Origin: Oopsacas minuta
Lineage: Eukaryota; Porifera; Hexactinellida; Lyssacinosida; Leucopsacidae
Length of the DNA: 64,000 nucleotides
Assembly (NCBI GenBank): GCA_024704765.1
Contig: JAKMXF010000306.1
Span: 62,001 to 126,000, forward strand
Reading direction: 5' to 3'
Of the stretch, positions 11,801 to 23,800 are shown piece after piece (position 1 is the stretch's first letter; each line of letters opens with the position of its first letter). The notes below the pieces were generated by a model that was not told where the DNA came from, searched no databases, and saw only the letters and a list, made by a program, of their open reading frames with translations. A program made the position numbers and the translations under genes.

Positions 11801-14800
11801 ATTAAAAATGCTATATTATGAAACTCAGGAGACAACTTGACAGAACGCGACAGATGAAGTTATGAGACTTCGAAGTTGAGTGACGGCAGAAATATCCAAC
11901 AGAAAAGTTTATCAAAATATTTGAGCTATTTTAAGGATTCATTACTTGAACTCCGCTTATATAATCACTATAATAAGTGAGTAGTCGAAAATGCAATGGA
12001 ATGAAGTCTTTGGAATGTATTAGTTGCTTAGATATTGGAATTTAAGTTCATTCATATAAATGAATATCTGTGGTTTTCAAGAACAATTTTTGAGCAAGAA
12101 ATTGTAATGCTTATATACATTCCAGTTGTTCCTAAACTAAATGATGGATCATAACAATTTTAGACATTTCAAGTTATTGGATATTTCTCTTTCCAATGAA
12201 CTTTAAATGGTTACTAAATATCGGATTGAAATTTTGACCAATTTCCACGGGGTGTGTCCCTGTGGGACTCTACTGGAAGAATGTTTCTGTTTGCACAACA
12301 GATGGTGCTCCTGCTATGCTTGGAATTCATTCGGAATTTCGAACTCGGGTAGAGACAGTGAATCCCGTTTCGAAACACAATCACTGTATGATACACCGAT
12401 ACGCTCTTGCGTCTAAAACACTTCCATCGGATCTAAAACTTGTTCTTGATGATGTTGTTACCATGGCCCATTTTATCAAGTCCAGTGCACTGAATACACG
12501 TGTGTTCCGCGTATTGTGCCAAGAATTCGATATTGACCATCAGAATTTGCTGTTCTATACTGTATTTCGTTGTCTCTCACGATGGAACATGCTCTAGCGA
12601 GTATATTCACTGAAAAACCAATTGCTTGAATTCTTTGAACGAGAAGGGAAAGAGAAGTCAAAAGTATTCTTCGGCAAACTCTCAGACAAAGAATGGCTGA
12701 AAACCTCGCCTACTTAAATGATATCTTCCCGTGAATCAACTTGCTCAAATGTCCCTCTAAGGACGGTTTACTACCGTGATTGATTATTTGGACAAGATTC
12801 GGGCATTTATTATGAAGTTAGAACTCTGGGAAGCTAAATTAACCGTTGGAAAGTTCGATTTTTTGAAAGCCTCTCAGCAACTCTTGGAGAAGAGGTGCTC
12901 TAGTAAAGGCTCACCTCTCAGATTGCGAAATTAATTTCAAACTTACTTCCCAGATCTGAGCGATCTGGACATGAAAATGATTCGAAGTCCATTAGATGCG
13001 ATGTAAGTTCTGTACCAGGCAGAGTCCAAGAGGAATTTGTTTAATTTGTCAATATACCTAATGCCCGAGATCAATTTGAAACACTCGCACTCACAAAATT
13101 CTGGCGCGAAATGAGCCTGATATATCCCAACGTGCAGATAAAGCAGTAAAAACCTTGTTGATGTTTCCCATTACTTACGAAGGTCAGTCCAAAAGTTTTG
13201 TTGTATAAAGGTTCTATTTTGTCTTTAATCGAATACATACAACACTATATACTTAGATGTATATATTGACTCTACTATGTATTTGAGCTATATTCAACAC
13301 TTATTTTCTGAGTAGCTCCATTTTATCCATAAGCCTATATACAGATTTTATTATTACTGAATGGAACTGGAAAGAAGGAATTTTAAAACCATGATGTTTT
13401 ATGACTTTATGCGTAAGATATCAGTGGAGCAGAGTCATGATAACTTGGTAGTAGCTTTCCAAGATCAAGCTCCATCTAAGCCTACCTTGGAGCGTTGGTA
13501 TCTAGTTTTCAGGAGGGAGAGGACGTCACTACAAGATGAGGCTAGGTCTGGGCGACCTTCAACGCCGTCACTCCAGAGACTATTGTTGCTGCCGAGACAT
13601 TAATCAGAGAGGATAGCAGCATTACTATGAGCAGTTTGCTGAGATCAAAGATCGGGAAAGCCGCCATCAATACTATTCTACATGATTGTTTTGGTATCAG
13701 AAGGCTTGCGTCCCGATGGATCCCTCATAATCTCTCTGAAATGCAATTAGAGGCAAGGGTAGAATGGTGCAAGTTAATGCTCAAGAAATTTAAGGGAGGA
13801 GAGTCTAAACGCGTTTACGACATACTAACATGTGATGAGACATGGATCTATCAGTACGATCCGGAAACAAAGCAGCAATCTTCAATCTGGGTGTTTCCTG
13901 TTGAAGATGCCCCTGTTAAAGTTCGCCGGGCTCGCAGCGTTGGGAAGAAGATGGTGGCTGCTTTTTCCTGTAAGACTGGCCCAGTAGCAATAATTCCTCT
14001 CAAGGATCGACGTACCGTAAATGATGATTGATACATTAGCAATTGTCTACCCAAGGCTTTCGAAGCTTGGAGTTCTCCTCGCCCTAAGTCTCGTATAGAG
14101 GACTTCTCCTTCACCACGATAATGCATCAAAAACACACACAGCAGCCAAAACATTGGACTTTCTGACTTAAAATTCGGTCCAGTTGGTATGCATCCACCT
14201 TACAGTCTAGATTTAGCTCCAAGCGACCTTTTCTTGTTCCCAACATCAAGGAAACGATCCTTGGAATAAGGTTTGAGAGTCCTGAAGAGGCTCGTCTGGC
14301 ATTTGAAGAGGCCCTTTGGAGCCTGCCAGAGGAAAAATGGCATAATTGTTTCTACAGTTAGTTTCATCGTATACAACTTTGCATAGATTGTTGTGGTCGT
14401 TACTTTGAGAAACTGAAAGTTTGATTAAATTGGTTATCATATTTTTGTATGCGACAAACTTTTGGACTGACCCTCGTACCTTTGTGGACGAACATTTTCA
14501 GCGCTATTACTAATTAAACACAAATTTCGAGCGCTGTTGTCTGTGGAGCTGATCTCCGTCTGGCTCTTTCAAAAACGGTCAAGAAATTGATAGCCTAGGA
14601 CACAACATGCAAGCACATCCTTCCCACTAATTATTTATGTACTTTATTTATATTGGTAGAATACAAAACACTTGTATTTTTCACAACTGGGTGAAAGGGA
14701 TTGTAAACCTAATATTTCAATGCAGGCCATTTTAAGGGGTACATCACACACTGGATCCAACTTGAGGGATACGCAATGAGAAAAAGTTTGAGAACCACTG

Positions 14801-17800
14801 ACCTATAGCATAGCCTACTAGAGATAAGGCCTATTTACTACTTTTGACCAAAATCTAAACCCTTTTGATATGTAACAATTCAAAAACATCGTGTTTGTGA
14901 AGTTTTCAATTTATGAGAATATCGGACTGCAAAGATTCACACGGCTGCGCGCAAGTAATGTCTTCATAAGTTATCTATACCATTATGACATCTCCTATAG
15001 GAGCTGCAATAATATCTGTGATAGAAGTTGTTTACTATGTTGTTTTAGCATAATCTTGGCAATACACGTACATTAGTAGTGTGTGATCAGTGGTGACTCG
15101 ATCACGATAGCGATCCACTAATTAACGATGGGCAAAAGCACTAGTCATTATGGATATAATCATGTCACTTAAGGGGAAAAATATACTCTACCCGTAAACT
15201 ATTATCTTACCTTTGTCTGAATTAAGCTAGATGAGAAAATGGTTGAAATACAATCAATTAATTAAATCGCAATATTTTTTAATGTAATTAACTTTTTATA
15301 ATTTGTAACTTTGAATACATTATATAATGAAAACATTTAGTAATATTTTGTTGTTTGGGAATAACTGGCCTTTAGACACTTCTATAAATATAAATTACAG
15401 GATTTTTCTAACCAGCAACCCCTGATCCGCGTCCGCAAATATGTTGCTGTAATATTCCTATTTACTCTATGTAATAACCTAAGTTGTTGGGAAGTTTGTA
15501 TATAGCAATCTAGGTAGCTGGTTAGGTAGACCTTTAATTAAATACACCGTTTGCTAAATGATACATTTTATTATTCGTATGCACGCTTACACCCGAAAGA
15601 CAAAGTGGATACGTGTACACACAAAACTCTCTATACACTGCAACATATATACTTAACTTAAATTTTGTTATCTTTAGACTACATAAACTAATTTGATAAA
15701 TGCCAAGACTACGAATGCCATCTTCGAGTCTAATAATTGTTTTGTAATTTAAATGGATTATTTTGCTATCTTGTCTTTTTCGTGCTGAATAAAATAATTC
15801 GACGGTTTATGTACCCCGCACTTTTCAATGACTGTAGCGATATATTATAAAACAACTTTAGACAAGCCTAAAATATCCATTTTCGACACATTACTAGGCC
15901 ATATATCCCTGGTTACACTGCAGTTAAGCTGAGTTACACCATGGTTCATAGCAATAGACAAGGTGGGGGCTTCGGGGGGCTTGAGCTCCCCAAATTTCGA
16001 TCTCATCCATTCCTAAAATTTTCATGTACCATTACTATGAAATGGGATAATATTTAGATAGGTTCGGTCTACAAGAACACAGTTTTCCACCATATTAGTG
16101 GTACTTATTGTTCAATGTATAATGTAATTCTGTGTATTTTGTTCTGCTTCATTATTTGGGAATTTACTTCAAACTTTTGATTATTCCTCTTAATTGTAGT
16201 TATGTGTTTGTTATGCTATTTGATATAGTTGTACGCAGAAAACTCTTAAGTCTGCTGAGTATCCTAAAACTTCTTTCACTTGTACTAGTTATCCGCATCA
16301 CAAGAATTATCTATACTATTTTGATTCCCTCTGAGAAGAAACATTTCTGTACTGTTCAAAGATTTACATGAGTTATTTTTGATTTCAAATCTGCTCCACT
16401 GGAAATGCGACAGTTTCGATTGCGTTTGAAAAATGCAGAGTGGGTAAAGTCATCTCCGTAGAATACAATTTTGGACCAGTAGAATCTGAGTCACTGGTGT
16501 GCTCTGAAATAGTCAGTACAGTTTCTACAATTTGAAGCATCTGAAATCCCTTCTGATTAATTCTCTCCTTGATACCTGCAACATTTAGACAATTGCTTGA
16601 AAATGCTTAGTACTATAACTTTCCTGAATAAAAGTAGGATACTTTAGGGTATTCTCATCTGTATATTATTGTCATCGGATTTTCGTTTTCGGAGAAATGC
16701 AGGCGAAGAAACTTCGTTGATTATCTTCTACATCATACGTACTTTCAAAACAAAGTCAATCCTAGCTTTCAGTTCAGTGTTATTTGTTGCATCTCTTGCT
16801 ACACCCAGGGTGTTATCCAAGCGTATGCTGCGCGGCTACAGGTGCATAAATTTGTGCAAATTTATCTCTAGACGTATGAAAGTTTCTCTCTTGAGGCAGA
16901 AACTATTATTTCATAATGCATAATGTATAGTCTAGGCATGTAAATTGAATTAGAATCCTTTTTAGGCGTATTACCATGAGAATCTGGATGAAACTTCTGG
17001 CTACATCCTAATTCAATTGTAGTATTTGATAATTCTCTAAGATTGAGCTAAATGTTGCCTGCCCTTACTGTCCATTGTGTTGTACATAGTATCTAATTCC
17101 AAGAGCAGAGTAGGTAAAGAGTTAGAAGTAGAGATATTTTGACATTCTTAGATTGTTTAGATTTCATCCTCTTTATTTTCTGAATGATTTATTTCCAAAA
17201 ATCTGATATTTTGTGTCAGTGGCTCTTCATTTCACTAAGTTATGGTGAAAATTTAAGAATGTAAGTATCAATTTTCAAAATGCTAATTTGTGGTTCATAA
17301 TCAATTTAATGTTATCATTTTCCAAAATATTGGTTTTAAATAAGGGTGGAAGTTTCCATTTCGGACTTGGGCTTCCTTTCAAGTTCCAGAAACTTATTGT
17401 GACCATTTAGTATTTATAAGTATGCAGGAAGCAAAACACATTGGCTTTAATATTATGTCATTTCTAGACGGGCCCAAAGGCGTTCAAAATGCACTTAGGT
17501 CGTTTGTATGCCTACCACATCTGATATATATTATATCGAATGTTTTGTTATTTGGATAAGATCCACTAAATATGGCACGATTTTGGGAGCCAATTGTGTT
17601 AGAATGAGTATAGAATTGTTCTATTCATTTCAAAACCTTTACTAAGCTGGTTTTTCAGCATAGTGTCGTGTGATTAATCTGGAAAATATAAAAGTATGTT
17701 TACAAATTTTTAAAAGAACTGTTTTCGCATTCCATTTAGCTATTTTCCTTATTTTTTATTAACTATTTTTCTTTACCAATACATGTTCTAATCTAACATC

Positions 17801-20800
17801 GTTATGATCTTCTCATAGTATAATAACGTTGAGATCTATCAGGGAAATCCTGGATTTATCGAAATTTCATCACATTAATTAGTTTCTATATTCATGGGTT
17901 TCTAGAATTCATATATTATCAAACCATTAATGTTAAATGTTGTGCATTTGTGGAATCGCACTAACCTTTTTCAAGGTATAATCGTACATAAATTTTGGCT
18001 TTTCCAATTGATTTCTTTTCATCGATTTACGATATACACCTAATTTCGAACATGATGATACTACCTACTAATCCATTTCCCACAAAGTGCCTGTTTTTAC
18101 CCACTGACGTAGATCACTCTGAAATTTTATCTAAGTTGCTAGATATTCCATCTCTTAATTTGTTTTGTAATCTCTTATACTGACTCAAAGTATCTTTCAT
18201 AACGTTTGAACCATTGATTCCATCCTGATCAGTATGATTTAATCCATGTCTAAAACAATGAGTATAGTGCTTAATGTTCTAAATTAGAAACTTGATTGGC
18301 AACTTCTAATCAGAGCTGCAAATCGGTCAGTGGGTTATGCATTATGGATCATGACTCATCAATGTTTTATTCATAATTTCCTACACAATGTATGTGTACG
18401 ATGTACTACTTCAGAATTCCTTTTTACTAATAGATTTAATAATGGTGGCCATTATTATGAAAGTTTGGTATACCTTAAAGTGCTAGTAATATATACGCAT
18501 GTCTTCCGCTATACTAATAGCAACTACATTCATCAATAACGCTTCAATACCTTTAATGCTCGGAATATTATGTCATTTCAACGTAATGCAATATACCCAG
18601 AGGCTATCAAAGTTGTCTTGATCGTATTAGAAGGATATACATCAATTTGGTTCCATGATGGTGTTAAAAACATTATATTTTATAATAGTCAAATACACAA
18701 TGGGACATATGGATTATGGGTCACTCCTTCGATGAGTCACATGGGTTATGGGTCTTGTGTCACTTCATATGGTCCATTTGCAGCTCTGCTTCTAATAGTA
18801 TTCAGGCCTGTTGTTGGCTCCATCGTAATTTCAGGCGGCGCAATACTATGTCTAGAATTGTCATTTTTATATTGTCAAATAATTCCAAATTGTAGATTCC
18901 AATGAGCTCTTCATGTCATCAACTTGAAGCAGGAGCAACATCATTTCCTCAATGTTCTACAGATTGGTTAATTCATCTACCATTTTTGTATAGAAATTTC
19001 CTGAAATTTGTTCTACAATAGATCTCTATATTATTAATGACATCAGCTTGAGGATTTCATTTTGTAGGTGTTGGCTGTTAAATTTGTTTTGACATTACTT
19101 TTGCAGATATTAATTTCTTCACCTTGTATTCGAAGTGACTGTAAAGTTCGAGTCTGGCTCAACATTCAACATATCAGGCTCCTCATTTCTCTCGAGCACA
19201 TGAAATAATGCCATGCCTACTAAAGTGATAACGGCTGCTAACTTTATGATCAGCACTAGTCTGTTCTTATCCTTCTGCTCTGCATGACTTTTCTTCAACA
19301 TTTCACCAACATCTTTGATTTTGCTTGGTATTTTGATTACAAGGTTAATAGCTTCATGATGAGATATTGGACTTTGATATTTTTAGTACTCTATCTATTG
19401 GTTTTTCCAATTACTGATTTCATTGCTGGTGAACATTTTATCCATGTATCCTGATATCTTTTATCCTTGCATATCTGCTGCTACGCACTAAGAACATAAT
19501 ACACTATCGGCACCTCTTTGATAATGCAACCAGAGAATGTTTCATAACAAGAAGAGTTATATCATCTCTGTCGTTTACCAAAGGTTAGTGGTGGGAATAA
19601 AATGATTAGTTGGGGGATTTTGAGGTATAAGTATGGCTTGTTGTCTAGTTGGATTTGTCAACTGAATTTCGTTAGATATTTCAACTTTCGTTATCAACGG
19701 TTACATTTATTCAGTATCTGCGAGCTAACTTGAATCTTATCAGTCTATCGTTATCCTGATTGAACTTTTCTAGGAAAAATGAGTTTTGTATTATGCATGT
19801 TAAAGATATCGCTGTATATAATATGTAAATTCTTAGATTAAATAATCACTACATTTACAAGTGAATCTTGATATACACTAACCGAACAGAATTATTTCAA
19901 CACAACTAAATGTACAGTTACATATCTTCGTTATACGGCGAATATATGAAATTTTGTACTATAATATACATGGAAAATACATGATGGAACTGTTAGTTAA
20001 CAATACCCTGACTAAAGCTTGAAATTTATAATTAGATATTTTATAATCATATGAAGAGCTAATTACACATTCAATTCTCAATTGCATAAGACTCAAATGA
20101 GATGGAACAATTCTGATAGTGTATTTTAATTCTACGGGTCTGTGTTACCCCCCAGTATGAACATTTCGAAAGTTTACGACAAATATTATTGTTTATTTCG
20201 CATTTTCAGATTTGTGCCTCAAGTTGCAATAATCGACTTATTCCAATTCCAAATCTTTTCTAGTCAGTTTAGAGAATCTCAGATGATTTTCTTGCTGTAT
20301 TTCATTCTGGTACCAATATTCTAATAATGTGTCACTTGTGGCACATATATTATAATGCTAATTAGCCAACGAAATACGCTCTACACAATACGAAATATAT
20401 ATATAATGGGATAACACAGACCCTTAGAATTCACATGTGTTATCAGAATTGTTTCATCTCATTTCAATATTGTGCATTTAAGAATTGAATGTGTAAATGA
20501 CTCATTATCTATTTAATGAGCAAAGTGTGGTTGTAAAATATCTAATTATTAAATTTTCTTTGCTTTTGTCAGTATATTGTTAACAACAGTCATATTGTTC
20601 TTTCATGATAATATAGTATGGATGTCCAAATATTCACTGTATAGTCAGGATATATAATTGTACATTTACTTGTGTTGAAATACTTATGCTTGGTTAGTGT
20701 ATATCTAGTTATCACTCAAAACTTTTGATGCCATATATTTGGACAGAAATCCCAATTCAGCCATCAAATATACGAAATATTCGGTTAATTGAGGTAATAG

Positions 20801-23800
20801 ATCCCTAATAACCGATCCGTTGTCCGACGAGTTTTGTATGCATAAATCTGTTCACAAAATATCACCTCGTTTAATTGCTTATCCCTATTACGCGGCTTCC
20901 ACTGTAATAGATTAAACATGTTTGTAAGTTCGAACCATACTTTCGAAATATGCAAAGCTGTGCCATACTTGATGCATATTATCCATCACGAAAATATCTA
21001 TCAATTAATGTCTAAATATCACATGTTTGAATTAGGCAAAGCTGAGATACTTACGATTAAATGAGTGCTGAGAATGGAGTTATGCATTTTCTTTTTTGTA
21101 ATGCCTATAGGGCTAATTCAGAATTATTAAAGAGAACAGTAAATATATATTCCATATTGTTTTCTGAGATTTACTAGTATACTGAATTCGATTATTGACA
21201 TTATAATGAAAATTGAGTTCATGAAATTTCATTCTCTTTCCATATATCGTACCACTGTGAGCTTCCAGAATTACTTTAGATTTTGTATTTGATAGGTATC
21301 ATCACGAAATTTGCCCAATATACATTGGGAAATATTACATCAGTTTCCTCTAATACATATGTCTATGAATTATAAAATAGTGTCCAGTAACAACTTATTC
21401 CAACAATAATAATGAAATTATAAAGATTATCAATGAAATTCGTATCTTGTGTAGAAGATTATACCTTTCGTACGGCGCTCCGGCACCAGCTAGCATATAG
21501 CTTCAGAGCTGGAGGGCACACTAGAGCACTGCTCTTTGGAAGCGCTACTTTAATTAATGCTCTGTTGCTAACAAAGGTCAATAGTATTTATTTCTTAACA
21601 CAGACCTCCTTTACACACTTAATTATCATATTTCCAATTGTATTAATTGAAATTTATCCATGAATTGGCAACTTTTACCTTGAGATAATGATAATGAAAT
21701 CCGCCAGCCTTCGTGCTTAGATAGACACCATTTGGAACTGAAACAGGTTCCTCATTAACTAGAGCCTATAAATGTAATCATGATTTGATGTATTTGCTCT
21801 AAGTTCGACAATACATTATAATTAACAGGGCTGGCCCTACCGTAGGTGTCCTGTGTGGCCTAACCATATATTGCAGGGTTCCTCAACCTGTATTCATATG
21901 ACCAATTTTTGTCAGAGAGTTGTTTTTATGGATTCTTGGTCAAGTTGAAGCTCTATGATTACTATGACCAAACTTGACAAAACCTTGCCAAACTACGCCC
22001 CCTGGGTGTGGTCATGATACAGTCGAAGCCGCTTAAACGGGACAATGTTTTGGGAACATAATTTTTATACACAAATAACGCAGGATAATTGGGAGATTGG
22101 CTAATCTGGGTATCTTATCCTGATTACCCAATATTTTGAAGATTATTATCGCTAATATTCGGACCTCTATTCACATAAAGCCAATATTTTATAAATAATT
22201 GCTAATTTAGATTCAATCCCATTTAAGCGATTAGTTATGGTGTCAAATGTATTCACGAAATCGAAATATATGTTCAGGATCACTTGAAAATGGTTTGGTT
22301 TCTAAAAAAGAATTTGCATAGAATATGTAACCTTATTTTTATACAACAACGACTCATCTTTACTAGGCCTTGTAGCCTTGATGTACTAGCTGAGTATGCA
22401 ATTACATATCCTGGTTATACGCGAATTCTTTCATTTTTGTATAGTTGGAAATAAGTCGATTTTTTCACATACTAAGTCTCGCACACATTTTTTGATATTC
22501 GCTATGTCGGGGACATGTGGCGAAAATATGAAAATCCTCTTAAGTCGATAAGATTTGCTGTAACTAATACATTCATATAGTTCTTCTGTCATATTATCTT
22601 ATTCGTTTTTCTTTCTGCAAAATCAAGGTTGACCCAAATTCCCCAGGCTTAATATCCATAATAGAGGTGATAATTTTCTTGCATATCAGCAATTTTTGAG
22701 ATAGGGAGAGTGTATATTTGCTCTGATGCTCCTAGATGATGGTATTGCATATGTCATCCATGGTGTATTTTTCGAAATTCAGGTGCACTATATTATGTCT
22801 TTATATGCAAAATGAAAAATGAACCTGCGACCTACCTTTACTCTGTATCCTAGAAATACTTTTTAAGGAATTGAGATGGCGAAATATATACAGTAAATTA
22901 TCACCCCCTGTTTTCATTGTATTAGGAGAATTTTTTTCATCTACACCAGTTGTTGTGGCTTTAGGATGCATTATGACTACATATCCCACTCGTTTAATAC
23001 AATTTTCCTACAAGTTCTATCAAAATTAATAATGCTTATATGCTTTCCTTTTTGTTTTCTAGGTCTTTGCTCTTAAAATATTGAATAAATGGGAGATGCT
23101 GAAACGAAGACAAACCGCTTGTTTCCGTGAAGAACGGGATATACTAGTATTTGGTGATCGTACCTGGATAACTAACCTGTTTTTTGCTTTCCAAGATGAT
23201 GATAATTTATATTTGGCAATGGAATACTGCATCGGAGGTGATATGCTTACTCTTTTGAGTAAATATGAAGATCGATTACCTGAATTTATGGCGAAATTTT
23301 ATTCTGCTGAGATGGTTCTGGCTATTGAATCCGTTCATAAGTAAGTTAATACCTCGATTATCTCCCTACTTGATTGGAACCTCATTGGTAAACATCTATA
23401 TCATTGTACCCTACCCCCGGTATTCACTATGTTCTCATCAATTATTTCTGTAATCTTATCCATACTTTATTCTAAGTGCTACTACTATACATTATATGCG
23501 TGATTTACAACTTAGAATGTAATCTTATAACTGACCAATGGGAATATTCTTGATTGCATGAGTCTTCCTAGTGACACATGCCACTATGTATTTCATGGCC
23601 AACAAGGGTATGAAATTTGGCATGTAAAATGTTTTACTGTATTGATTTGGCCATAATTCTAGCGAGTATCCGTTATCAATGTCCAAAGATGCTTCATCCA
23701 TGGTCACTACACTAACTTTTAAACGTGTTTAATTTTGGATTTTTAATAAACTAATCTGTAAATTAATAGCCCTTATTTCTAGAATCCATTACACACAAGT

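Larger units (their letters stand above)
7897..14800 (+). mobile_element. hAT (ZBED-type) transposon, split by Transib and mariner insertions
   Basis: The left terminus CAGTGATCCTCAAACTG and reverse-complemented right terminus CAGTGGTTCTCAAACTT form hAT-type inverted repeats. Flanking 8-mers are ATCTATAG (7889-7896) and ACCTATAG (14801-14808), seven of eight identical, the expected hAT duplication length. Total span is 6904 bp. Subtracting the 3308-bp Transib and 1299-bp mariner and their target duplications leaves about 2.3 kb, a normal size for an autonomous ZBED-type hAT. It lies wholly in MRCK intron 1, on the same strand as the host gene. Confidence 0.85.
3243..23062 (+). other. MRCK intron 1 (19.8 kb), transposon-filled
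   Basis: The donor is ATG|GTAATT at 3243 and the acceptor TTTTCTAG ends at 23062. Removing it joins the kinase frame exactly within the ATP-binding lobe (..YKANSM / [10 protein letters not shown]..). Size is explained largely by mobile DNA: a hAT/Transib/mariner nest, a foldback element and MITEs, described separately. Confidence 0.9.

Noticed and set aside
18570-18905. 111-residue plus-strand ORF in intron 1
   Set aside because: Composition is hydrophobic without family resemblance, and part of it is an imperfect hairpin (about 18690-18785). It probably arises from AT-rich sequence.
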